Origin: Dysidea avara
Lineage: Eukaryota; Porifera; Demospongiae; Dictyoceratida; Dysideidae
Assembly (NCBI RefSeq): GCF_963678975.1
Contig: NC_089279.1
Location: 25,840,004 to 25,904,003, forward strand
Direction: 5' to 3'
Length of the DNA: 64,000 bases
The notes under the pieces: generated by a model
What the model was told of the DNA's origin: nothing
Seen by the model: the letters and a program-made list of their open reading frames with translations, nothing else
Databases searched by the model: none
Shown here: positions 25,062 through 35,775 of the stretch, in pieces
How the letters are laid out: each line of letters starts with the position of its first letter
Numbering within the stretch: the stretch's first letter is position 1
Translations under genes and position numbers: made by a program

Positions 25062-25913
25062 AGCTACTGCATGCTGAAGACTTCATTTGTCTCTGAAGCC
25101 ACGCATGTGTACAGGAATTTTTAGACTCATTTAACCCCCTCACCGCCAAATTTGTAGAGGCCTCCAATCTACTGCTTCTAAACTGCTATAACTTACACAC
25201 CATACCATATGATCCTATAAAACTATATACCAATTTACCCGCTATAGAACAAGGAATTTGATTATCGAGTTGTTGTTGCTGCTCTTGATATAGGATAGTT
25301 AATGGCATCCAGTTTTCCACCAGGTGATCTCTTGTACTGGCTAAACAGAGATTCCACAGCACTGCCAGAGACGCGTAGTGGACAGATCGATCCTGCGGCC
25401 CTCGGGTGTCGTGTTTACAAATCAGGTATCGGTAGGAAGTATGTACAGAATGACTACTAATGGCACTACTAATGAAGATAAACAGTAAGGAGAAGGATTA
25501 TATAGGTTGGAGTGGTGTGTTGCTACTTTTTTTATGCCTCGAAACAGTGACATCATGTCTGTATGTGCATGCGCACTTGCTCAAATGCTGGAAAACCAGA
25601 CTTAGTGGTCATCGCTTCAACTGTAAACAGGTTAGCGGTGTTTATTGTGTTATTATAAATAGTCCTAGCCTATAAAGTAGTGAGATTTTATGTTTGGTTT
25701 CACTTAGGCCAATTTTTGCACTTCGAAGTATATAATGGCTTTGTGGTTGCTCTTGTGTAAAAATCCTGAGTAAATCCGGTGGATTATCACCAGTGCTCGG
25801 CTACATAACATTTATGTAATCACTGGTTATCAGGCTAAGTAAAGCTGTTCATTTTTTTGTGCTAAATATCAGAGTTTGGTTAAATTAATTATGCTAAAAA
25901 ATCCAGATTAACA

Positions 25914-28077
25914 TTAAAAAAGCAGATCCTCTTTGTCAAGCATTGGGGAAACTATTTTTTTCTTGTTATCATAATTATGACAAGGTCTTAGGCTCAAAGT
26001 TTCAACAAACACTGCTCCATTGACTTTAATTGTACAATGAATGCTATATACAGTAAAATACTCACTTTGCCATGCTAGAAACGTGTTAGGCTGCACAGAA
26101 TGATTTGGTCCAGCTGATGGATAAACAGTGTGATAATAAAGGAAGCTACTGTCAGCAAGCGTTCTTACCTGCAGTGGCTGCTTCAGAAAGTGAGCAGTGC
26201 CAATTACGAAAAAATGTATATCCATCCCTGATGTTTTTTTAGAATATTTGAGTTGCTATCCAAAACACGATCATAGCGTAAGAGACCATTTTCAAAAATC
26301 TTGCTGCATGCCTCATAGTGTTTCATTGTTCTCTCCACCTGACCAGCATCTGCAGGTGTTGTTTCACATAGTGGAATAGCTCCCCAAGAACTTGTTCTTG
26401 CTGTAGGTGGTCTCCATAAAATGCATGATTTAACATACAGTCACATCCTTACCTGCATAATCTTAGCTGGTACCACATTAAGCTTAATCCACAAATCCCT
26501 GATGATATATGTTTCTCGCAGTTTGGGGATCATTTGAGCATTTCCATTCTTCACACGTTCCCTTTCAAACATTTCTATAATAGCCCGTCATCCAAACTGT
26601 TCACCATCCAACATGAACTTCTTGGTCCCACCCGGTCGAGATGAGTGGAGTGCGTTGGTCATGTTCTTGAGCTACATAAATGGTATACATAAGAATTTGA
26701 AGAATACTGATCTTAAGGCTGAATTTACCTTATGACTGGGACATATCAACCAGTGAATCAAATGTGGTGGATTAAATGGGTTAACAAACAAAAAAAGATT
26801 TTTCACTTTGTACTGGTCACGGAGCTTGCTATTAACATTGTATGCACCAGAATAGCCATGTGTTGACTTTACTACAGTAAAATTAGGTGCAGCACCATCA
26901 CACACCAACAAGCTGGTAGTAAATCCATCATGTATCTAAAAGAAAATATGTCTACTTTACATAAACCTTTATAATATTTACCTGGAAAAGTTCAGTGGCC
27001 TCAAACACACACGAATGAATAACTTTGGCATTAAAGTTTCCGAACTGATATAGGAGGGTCCAACTATATCGTATGAAGATGTCGAATCCCTCCATAAAAA
27101 TTGCATGATATAGCCTGTTTGCTCAACACCACTATCCTTGTGAAACAATTCATATACATCATAAAGTGAAGCTTGGTCATCTGCATTCATTGCCAATCCT
27201 ATAATAGTCTGACTCATAGAGTTCCACACCTTGAAATAACTTTGACCTCGTAAAAAATCAGTACACCATCAGCCAGAGGTTCCAGTTTACCTTGTGCCTT
27301 TTGTGACACCTTGAATTGCTGAATTTGTTCAACCTGTTTGGCAATGCTTTTCCATGATGCACCCCCTTCGTGGAGGAAACAGTCATTGTATGCCTGCAGA
27401 GTACTCCATGTGGGCAAACACAGGACATTAAAACTCTTTAATGCCTCATAGGCTGCAGGACTTCTAACAAATACTGCGCGCAGGAGTGAATGCATCAAAA
27501 GAATTTTAATATATGACTCACCAATGTGAATGGTAACTAGGCTCCATCTGTTCCCCAGCTTTCCATGGTGCATAACAAAAGATGAAGATAATAACTATTC
27601 ATGACAAAATAATGCATACCATTTTCCCTTGATCTTTGTAAAACTCAGCCCGCTGTTTGTCTGCTCCCAAATATTGCAAAGGGCACCTTCAGCGCCACCA
27701 GCTTCCTTATATACAACCTCAAGTTGATTCCTGTGGTTGTTGTCCAGTTCAGCTGCAATCTTGCACATTTCATCGTGCTGAGAATCATCTAGTGTAACAT
27801 CAAATTTTGCTTATTTTGCCAACTTTGGACCTCTCTGCTTGTGTGTTCTTCAACTCCTTTACACTAGCTGGTGACAAGAATTTAGTAGGATAATTGGAGC
27901 TGGCAGACTGACGTTTGATTCTTCTTTGTGGGCTAATACCAGAAGACCTATTCTTTGATGCTTAAGGTTTCTACGAAGACGTTTGTACGCTGAGCAAAGC
28001 ACTTTATCAGATGCCTGCTCTGCTAGAGTAGCATTCTTCGGCAGTTTGTGCCAACCCAAACAGCCCTTAGCAGCCAC
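25914..28077 (-). pseudogene. P-element/THAP9-type DDE transposase relic
   Basis: Successive minus-strand blocks read in family order. First, a basic block at 28077-27859. Then, near 27810-27600, DVTLDDSQHDEMCKIAAELD. Then 27573-27214: SPAAYEALKSFNVLCLPTWS and the start of DGVLIFYEVKVIS. Then 27229-26978: SQTIIGLAMNADDQASLYDVY and FLWRDSTSSYDIVGP. Then 26911-26672: LLVCDGAAPNFTVV, with NPFNPPHLIHWLICPSHK. A further block near 26600-26450 contains GEQFGWRAIIEMFER. This is the core of the P-element/THAP9-like RNase-H-fold transposases found in many invertebrates. Some breaks may be introns, but frames also shift without splice signals, so it is probably dead. Confidence 0.7.
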
Positions 28078-28439
28078 ATGCTATGGAGACTAAGTCATGC
28101 TCACTTCACTACTGTGAAAATGAATAACTGAAAAATAGTTGTTAAGGTAGTCATTATAGCCAATACCAGGGCAAAAAACAAACCCGTTCAAGCACAACAA
28201 CCCATCACAAAGCTCGGAAACTCCTAATCATTTGTAACCACTCCAATTTTTATAGATATGAATAAAACTTGAAAATCAAACTGGTATCCATCACCACCGT
28301 TATTTACTTGCATAACAAATAATTCTAGCCTGATGAACATACCCAGCTGGTGAGTGGCTGTATACTGTTTTGTGAGTAATTTCTAAAACATCATTTCCAT
28401 GGAGATCTATATAAAACCACTTATCAATTCAGGAAACTT

Positions 28440-29031
28440 ATGCAAGATTATTTGCGAAAGAGGAGGAACATTCAGTGGAATAGTAGCACCAGTGGTAGGG
28501 CTACTGCAGCATTGTTAATAGTAATACTTTCGACATTGACGTCCTTAGGAATTAATCCACACTGCATTACAGGTACTTCGACAATGGATAGCTTAGTCAT
28601 AACTTCGTCTTGCCAGTCTTGTGCTATGTCACTATCGAAAACACTGCTGGTACAAACCGGTGGCTGGGTATTGATGCTACGAGATGAGTTCCCAAGCAAC
28701 CTTGTAGGGGTCCTTTTCCTGGATAGCACAGGTAGTAATGGTGTTTTGACAATGGATAGCTGGGTGTAGCTTCGTCTTGGGTCATGTCACTATCCGAATC
28801 ACTGACGATTGGCTGGGTATTGTTAGAAGACAAATTCTCAAGCAACTTCGTAGGTGTTTCTTCCACAGATGGCACAGGTAATGGGCAAGTTCGAATTCGT
28901 TTTACTGGAAGAAGACACATGATGGTAAACTCTTCAGGAGTATTTTTGTTATTAGTAAGCCTCTTAGGCGTACTATCCATACTTGAAGATAACACTTCTT
29001 GTAAACGATATGTTGTTAAGATGTCTCGCAC
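28440..29031 (-). pseudogene. Ser/Thr-rich N-terminal coding debris with an internal repeat
   Basis: Two minus-strand frames carry the same segment twice: PTKLLENLSSNNTQP (near 28860-28800) and PTRLLGNSSRSINTQP (near 28710-28660), each followed by an acidic SDSD or FDSD stretch. A CDKH group upstream, near 29040, is reminiscent of the C-x2-H end of a THAP finger but is not diagnostic. Position and orientation fit the N-terminal part of the transposase relic that follows on the same strand. Confidence 0.4.
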
Positions 29032-29147
29032 GTGTTTGTCACATAATGTGCTAATGTGGTATGCGATATAAAACGCAATTATACTGAAATACTTGGGTAT
29101 TGCATCATGAATTTCGCTCTACGCTTTTGTACAGGCTATACTGAAGT

Positions 29148-29215
29148 AGGATACTCTCTGTCCCCCCCTACAATATTAGGATACTCTCTGTCCCCCCCCC
29201 TACAATATTATGAAC
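29148..29215. repeat. tandem duplication of about 31 bp
   Basis: The unit AGGATACTCTCTGTCCCCCC plus CTACAATATT occurs twice in direct orientation, the second copy with two extra C. It lies just upstream of the coding debris at 28440-29031. Confidence 0.6.
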
Positions 29216-29431
29216 TCTTGGTGTAATGTATACTTGTCATAGTATACAAGAGGAGTTGTTAGCATAGAGAAAATCTGACGGATAATCTAGTAGCCCTGGA
29301 AAATCTAAGGATTCAATGCAAATGCACCAGCACTTTTTATTGCAGCTATTATAAAATAAATATAAAATCAAGTGTACAGATTGAGTTTAACAAAGACTGT
29401 GGTTGTGCTCCACATGATGGGTCTTCATCAG

Positions 29432-29810
29432 CTATTTTTTGCAAAAAGCCATTACCAACTCATCCAGTTGTTTTACAATTATGTTTAATGCTTCATCCCT
29501 GCACACCCAACATGTATTTGACAAACTCTTTAAGGTATACATATTAGATACTGATTCTTTTTGCATGTCTTCAAATACAGCATGTCTTTTTGTAGTAGCC
29601 TCAATAAAATTATGCAACTCAGCTATAGTGCCAAATGTATTCCTAGCTGTAGTAACTGATTTTCTGCATCTACCAGAACTAAATTAAGAATATGTCCGTA
29701 ACAGTGTATGTATATATTGCCTTTGAATTATCCTTTTTAATTCTTGCTGCAACTCCTTCGTAAATACCTCTCATGTTTGCAGCTCCATTCAGTGAGCGAC
29801 AATAAGATCA
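29432..29810 (-). pseudogene. hAT-superfamily (ZMYM/ZNF862-like) transposase relic
   Basis: Minus-strand reading gives LNGAANMRGIYEGVAARI, then after a frameshift YIHCYGHILNLVLVDA, then HNFIEATTKRHAVFEDM and LKSLSNTCWVCRDEA. These are the ordered hallmarks of the RNase-H-fold core of hAT-type transposases and their domesticated relatives. The frameshift near 29710 and an in-frame stop near 29640 show it is dead. No dimerisation domain was seen nearby. Confidence 0.75.
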
Positions 29811-29819
29811 ATACTAAGT

Positions 29820-31179
29820 TTAAATTTTTATGAGACGTCCTATACAAGTTGGTATAATGATGCACCATCCCTTTGGACTACACGAAAAAAGCCAACAAAT
29901 TTTCCTACTCAGAACTACTGCAGTGATAGTAGAGGTGTTTTACAAGCAATCTTTGAAGACTGAATTAGACCAAGACAATCTTAAGGCAGACTTAAGGGTT
30001 TTTGGTAACTTGGTAAAAGAAATAGAAAGGAAAGAAGCTGTTGTCACAATTCCAGAACAAGGAGATTACACAAGTTATAAAATACTTTTGTAGAAGACGA
30101 ACAATTTTTGCTGAGGATAGAGGAATCCAGACCATTCTGCCACTTCTTACTTATGTAGTACTACGGGTCAGGAGAGACTTAGCACTTCTAGAAATTGAAA
30201 AGATATAATTCCAGGTATACATAATTTGCTATGAAGAGACCAAACCGTAAACTCCAACTGTTTTATAACACGTGTTATCTTTAGTCAAAATCATGAATTT
30301 GATATGCCTCACAATATACTTGTATGTATATTCTAATTTTGCCTGTAGTCTAATGAGTGCACATGCTGTAGATATGCATACAAATAGTCTAGACATGCTT
30401 GCCAGTGGTGTAGCTAGACCCCAGGTCACAACGTCAAAAATTGCACTATATCTACATACTCCTAACATTAGAGCAGTTGTTCTAATACAGCAGTCAGGTA
30501 AATACTGTTGAAATTAGCGTTACATTTAAGGAGTAGTCACCATAATACAACAGTCAAACAATACTGTGATTAACTGTGCTGAAATCACCCTCATATTCTA
30601 TCTCAGACAGCTAAATGTTCAAAATTTTCTTGTGGGGGCATGCCCCCTGACCCCCCTAGTTTTTGCACACTGAGGTGTCTCTTTCCTATTACATAGCTCT
30701 ACTGTTATGTACGTAGCATCACCAAATTCTAGCTACACTCCTGATACTTGCCCTCGATTCCTCTAGATCCGCCTATGTATACTGTTAACAAAATGTGCTT
30801 ATAAACATAGCTATAGTCTGTTGAGACATAGGTATGCTGAGAAACACGAAGGGAAGAACAGTGCCTTGACAATCACGTGACTGAGTGCAAGATAAGTAAC
30901 CAAACATTTAACTCTACTCTTTGCATATCTTATGCACTTTTACAGTAGGCAACCAAATTACAGTATGGTAAAGTTTTGTGGTAGTTATATTAATCAAGCT
31001 AGTGGCGGAGGAGGTACGTAGTTGATGAGAGGGTGATAGAATCTCTGACAGCAGTGGGTGGGTGGGGGTCACAGCAGAAGCTGTTGTATAAGCAACTTTA
31101 AGGACTGATTTGAAGCAGACTAAAAAATTATACAACACATGTACAATAATCCATAAGGCTGGAGATGGTTCTAATAAAT
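29820..31179. other. stretch without a recognised gene
   Basis: One plus-strand open frame at 29830-30093 has a charged, helical look (ELDQDNLKADLRVFGNLVKE) but no relative that I know. A G/C inverted patch, GGGGGCATGCCCCCTG, lies at about 30634-30650, a type of sequence that often marks old repeats. Nothing else is supported. Confidence 0.35.
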
Positions 31180-31731
31180 TAGTACTTAAAAATTACACGT
31201 GTAATTGCTGTAATTGGTTAAATAAATGTCAAAGTTAATTTATTCCTTAACACCCCACTTAAATTTACTATTGGTTTGAGTCCCATTTCTAGTTGAAGAT
31301 TTTCAAATTGATCACGAGTAAGAGTCTTTCTTAAAACATCTGCCACCATTTCTGCTATTGGATATTGAATTAATTCAGTACATCAGAGCTTCATTTACAA
31401 AATGAAATTTAACGTCGATATGCTTAGTTCTAGCATGTGAGATGGGATTTTTGGCAATGGCAATAGCAATCTGGTTATCCTCTCTGATAGTAGTTGGTCT
31501 ATGTGGTGGTGCTTTGATGTCTGTCAGTAATCTTCTGAACCATATATATATAGTTTCTTGTGTGGCTGCACAGAGAGTAATGTACTCTGCTTCAGTTGTT
31601 GACAAAGCAATCACTGGTTGCTTTCTACTTAACCAGCTGATCACTGACCAAAAGATTTCCCGTTGTGGAGTGTCAACTGTCCATATCTCCAGCCCAATCA
31701 AACTGCCATCTGATGATCTCTTGTACATCAA
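31180..31731 (-). pseudogene. Ty1/copia retrotransposon 3' end, copy 1 (RNase H plus LTR start)
   Basis: The frame 31731-31375 contains VIALSTTEAEYITLCAATQE, the catalytic-region motif of copia RNase H, followed by REDNQIAIAIAKNP and RTKHIDVKFHFVNE, in family order and nearly at the end of Pol. Downstream on the minus strand is a purine tract, AAGTGGGGTG, followed by TGTTAAGGAA, which looks like polypurine tract plus LTR start at about 31258-31245. A second copy with the same borders lies at 32885-33400. Confidence 0.8.
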
Positions 31732-31984
31732 ACCAAGTTTGATAGTGCCCTTGAGGTAGTGAAGTATTTGCTTTACTGCAGTATAGTGTACCTCAGAGCA
31801 CTATGAAGAGACATTGTCCCACCAGACTGCTATTGGTAGACGTTCTCCCACCAGATTGCCATTAGAACTCAATGATTATGTCTTTGATCATTGTTTCATC
31901 TGTGCACAGGTGTTGATGCTAATTTTGGTTACAACCAACAGCCATGTGACACTCTCTAGTGATGGCCAGCAGGCCAGCACATCA

Positions 31985-32875
31985 CAGCTGTTACATGCAG
32001 CCCTCTATTTTTCTGAGACAGTGAAGGGTCTTACTTAGTTTTTCTGTCTCATCCGTATTGGGTTCCCTTGTTTGCTTCTGGCCTCTGTCATAAAGAGTTT
32101 TGAGCCGGGAATGGAAGAGCTTCTCAAGCGGTGAATCAGTATCTACAAGGTCTGCTGATAAGTTTATATTAGCCACAACCCCAACTCGGTATGAACCTAA
32201 AGTGTTCACAGCAATGTCTTGTTTACTACGTGCACATCTGATGGAATCTGTTTGAATTGTTGAGATCTTGAGACATAATTATGTTTCCTGAAAGGTCATT
32301 AACACCTTTTCATAATAGCATCTCTAGCAAAGTATGTAGATAATAGAACACGATTCTGCATAAGTAGTACAGTTAATCCTTACATGGCGAGACTGTGGCT
32401 GCTGACTTGCCCAAGTTTGGCTGATTGCATTGGCAATGCCATGTATCGCAATACCAAGTCCAATCCCCACACCTATCATCAGTAGTCCCATCATCAGTTC
32501 TGTAAAGTATATTTATTACTAAAGACAAAGCTTATATAGCAGCTCCTCGTGTTTGCCAAATGAATGGAGTGTTGGATACGCTGGCTGTGTCACAGTTTCT
32601 GCATGAAATCAAAGAGTCACTGAATTCCTGAACAGTATTAGTGAACCTATCATGCCAACTGACTCACCATCTTTAGCACCAGCCACAATTTCTTCTCCTA
32701 GTCTTCTTCCCAGTTCTCCTCTGCCTGCAACAGAATAATTCATACATTTCTGTTCATGATTCATACAGGTGGAATCACCTTTGTAGAGGCCACTATCAAG
32801 GCCAGTTTGGAGACCTTTTTTGACATGTTTACCAACTATTAGAATAGACTAGATAGTTCCAGAATAAGTGCAATA
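31985..32875 (-). other. coding-like block between two copia relics, function unknown
   Basis: Possible minus-strand exons with splice-like borders: about 32850-32782 (KHVKKGLQTGLDSGLYK), about 32728-32667 (GRGELGRRLGEEIVAGAKD), about 32503-32400 (MMGLLMIGVGIGLGIAIHGIAN, a hydrophobic likely membrane segment), and 32215-31988 (VNTLGSYRVGVVANINLSAD.. ending LRKIEGCM and a stop). The first two join in phase. The others could not be joined without a stop. The composition is coding-like and unlike the copia sequences on each side. The family is not recognised. Confidence 0.35.
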
Positions 32876-32884
32876 GTCAATCCT

Positions 32885-33400
32885 AGTAAATCAGTACTTA
32901 ATAATTACACACTGTAATTACTGTAATTGGTTAAATAAATGTCAAAGTCAATTCATTCCTTCAACACTCCCACTTAAATTTGCTATTGGTTTGAATCCCA
33001 TTTCTAGTCAAAGAGTTTCAAATTGATCACGGGTGAGAGTCTTTGTTAAAACATCTGCCACTGTTTCTTCTGTTGGACAATAAGTTAGTTCAATACATCA
33101 GAGCTTCTCTTATAAAATGAAATTTTACGTTAGTTCCACATGTGAGATGGGATTTTTGGCAATGGCAATAGCACTCTGGTTACCATCTCTGATAGTAGTT
33201 GGTCTATCTGGTGATGCTTTGATGTCTGTCAGTAATCTTCTGAGCCATATATATAGCTTCTTGAGTAGCTGCACAGAAAGTAATGTACTTGTTGACAAAG
33301 CAATCACTGGCTACTGTCTACTTAACCAGTTGATCGCTGCTCCAGACATGACCAAAAGAGTTCTTGTTGTGGAGTGTCAACTGTCCAAATCTCCTCACCA
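32885..33400 (-). pseudogene. Ty1/copia retrotransposon 3' end, copy 2 (degraded)
   Basis: Same layout and orientation as 31180-31731. RNase H remnant IWLRRLLTDIKAS and RDGNQSAIAIAKNP at 33270-33125, shortened by a deletion in the EAEY region. Then AAGTGGGAGTGTTGAAGG (about 32978-32961), where AAGTGGGAG is the likely polypurine tract and TGTTGAAGG the LTR start. The nucleotide match to copy 1 is continuous over more than 400 bp. Confidence 0.75.
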
Positions 33401-33766
33401 TAGAGCATGGTAGCCTTTCTACTAGCATTGGTTATCATTCTGATGTGATCGTCTTGGGGAAGTATCAGCCAGGAGGGATGATATACTTATTTATTTTTAT
33501 GCATGCATAACACATTTGTATCTATACGTAAAATGTAGAATATCATACAGTACGATAGTACTGTATAGTAGGGACATCGAAGGTGTGGGGGCGATCCGTG
33601 ATATAATATAACCCAAAAAACCTGCTGCAGATTTCTCACAATGACATGACAGTATTGGTTGGGTAATACCAAGCCCAAAAAGTGTCTTCAGATCGACCCA
33701 AAGCATTTCCGTCAAGTTGCTAAAGAATTTTTTTTTTAAATTTTAGTCAACTGAATTTCTACTGCC

Positions 33767-33790
33767 TGCCTGCCTGCCTGCCTGCCTGAC
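33767..33790. repeat. (CCTG)n microsatellite
   Basis: Six uninterrupted CCTG/GCCT units in an otherwise unremarkable AT-rich stretch (33400-34057) where no gene was seen. Confidence 0.9.
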
Positions 33791-34057
33791 GCCTTCAGTC
33801 AAGCGTAGCGGAAAACTGGCTGCAGCTACAGTCCTAATTCTTTCATAGATACGTTTTTAGTTCACTTAAGAAAACACCTTTGGTATATTGATAAACATAC
33901 AATGCTTGTGGTATTGTCTTACCTTTTATCCTTCTTTACCATGGCCATCAGTCAAGGTTCTACCGCTGAGTGTTAATAGACTACAGTGCAGCTTCCACCT
34001 ACCAGTGTATATTGTATCAAACTATTCGAATACACGTGGTCGCCGGTTGCACCAAAC

Positions 34058-34790
34058 TAGTGTTGTTTTAGTATGGAGTTTTAGTTTTAGTTTTAGTTAT
34101 AGTTACAGTTACAGTTAAAAGCATGAAACCTTTTAGTTTTAGTTACAGTTTTAGTTATGTACATCAAAATCTTTTAGTTCTAGTTCTAGATATAGTTAAA
34201 AACATGAAAACCTTTTAGTTTTAGTTACAGTTTTAGTTATGTACATGAAAATGTTTTAGTTACTAGAGATTAATACAACACTTAATACAGTGCATTTGAC
34301 GCAATCTCTGTCACAGGTATTCCTTATTCTTTCTTAGTAGAACTTCCCTTTCCAAGTTACTATCAGTAAGTCTGTTGCATTTGCCAGATGTCGATTCCCC
34401 ACTTGTAGAAAATACTACTACTACCTACCACCTACATCACTACCTAGTACCTACATTACTGAGTTCGTGAATGTTGGTCAAACAGTTTTTATTAGTAATA
34501 GATTTAATAGTATGTACGTAACTATATGATATAGCATATAGTTTTAGAAGTAGTATCAAATACATTTAACAAGCAGTTACAGTTTTAGTAATAAGATCAA
34601 CTTGCTATATTGTAAGCAGTTTTAGTTTTAGTAATAATATAGATTTGATTTTAGTTATAGTAGTTATAGTTTCAGTGATTATATACGTTTTTATTAGTTA
34701 TAGTTATAGTTTTAGTTTTAGTTAACTTAAATATATTCACCTTACTAAAAGTACTTTTAGTTTTAGTTACAGTTAACTGAAACAACACTA
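34058..34790. mobile_element. hAT-like MITE filled with TTTTAG/TTATAG/TTACAG repeats
   Basis: A perfect 8-bp direct repeat CACCAAAC (34050-34057 and 34791-34798) brackets an element whose ends are TAGTGTTGTTTTAG and complementary CTGAAACAACACTA. The 8-bp duplication and TAGTG.. ends fit hAT. The interior is mostly TTTTAG, TTATAG and TTACAG hexamers with occasional spacers (ATGTACATGAAA). No reading frame. Confidence 0.85.
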
Positions 34791-35278
34791 CACCAAACTA
34801 TTTGAACACACATGTACGTGACTTGCTGTTGATATCGATCAGTGAGAGCAACTCGCGGCGAACTATATAGCAATGTGTAAGTTAATAAATATAGTTTATT
34901 TAGTAACAATGTTAAACCGAGTCAGGTCATCCAGGTCCCGCTTTACAGATTATTCGGGTCTGACCCCACATGCTAAATTAAATGTGAACGTGTTACTACA
35001 CATCATAGCGTAGCCCTGTTTCTTTCGTGAGCCACTCCCACATAAGTAAATTACTATCTGTAGACATATGGTAGCCATGCCCATTCATCAGTCTGTAGGT
35101 ATTCACAAATCCACTGTCTGCAGGCTTATGTAGAGCCACGCCCACTGATCAATTGTTATTGTATGAGTCGTAATCTAGTATAATAGTGCTGTGATTAACT
35201 CTTAAAATATTGTGACTGGTTTTGTGAAAAGCAGGCTATTTAGTGATCATGAGCTTGCAAAAAAAAGCTTCACAAACA

Positions 35279-35469
35279 AGTATAAGAAAAAATTAAGAAT
35301 TTTAAATTAGAGTAGGGACAGTGTATACAGTAGGGATATTCACTTCTCATTGTTTTACAGTATTTGGACATTACATACTACTCCGATCCAGCTTGTTTCA
35401 GTACCTTTTATTGCAGCACTATACACTGTCCCTACTCTAATTTAAAATTCCTAATTTTTCTTATACTTT
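35279..35469. repeat. hairpin (foldback) element
   Basis: The arm AAGTATAAGAAAAAATTAAG.. continues through TTTAAATTAGAGTAGGGACA and its complement follows about 90 bp later, ending TTTTTCTTATACTT. Arms are about 50 bp. The TAGGGA near the loop and the TCCTAATTTTT tail resemble the other hairpin elements in the window. Confidence 0.7.
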
Positions 35470-35639
35470 ATTTTATACAATACTTGAACTCCATCCTGCT
35501 GATTAAACTCATCAATTATATCAATTGTTTGCTTTCATGTACAAAGAGAGGATACATAGCTACGTTTGACTTTGAATGCATATGTGATAAACTCTGGGTT
35601 GACCTAGCAAAGCATTTTGTTACGAATTCAGTGTAGTGA

Positions 35640-35775
35640 ATTCTCTATAGGGTGATTAGCTTGTAGTTGAACTTTCTACAGAGTGACTTGTTGTACGTAG
35701 CTGAACGTTTTAGTAGAGAGACGTATTACATAACTGAATGTTCTATTAGAGTGACTGCACTATTAGAGTATATCT
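35640..35775. repeat. degenerate tandem repeat of about 34 bp
   Basis: Three to four diverged units of the form GTAGTTGAACTTTCTACAGA followed by GTGACTTGTTGTAC, the later ones containing CTATTAGAGTGACT. The unit core is the same motif that occurs singly at about a dozen other places in the window. Confidence 0.55.

Noticed and set aside
28440-29071. Plus-strand frames of about 100 residues
   Set aside because: The minus strand carries the repeated Ser/Thr/Asp-rich segment with consistent spacing; the plus-strand frames look like shadows.
34075-34780. Possible interstitial telomere from TTTTAG-type hexamers
   Set aside because: The hexamers are irregular, and the whole block has transposon ends with an 8-bp target duplication, so an insertion explains it better.
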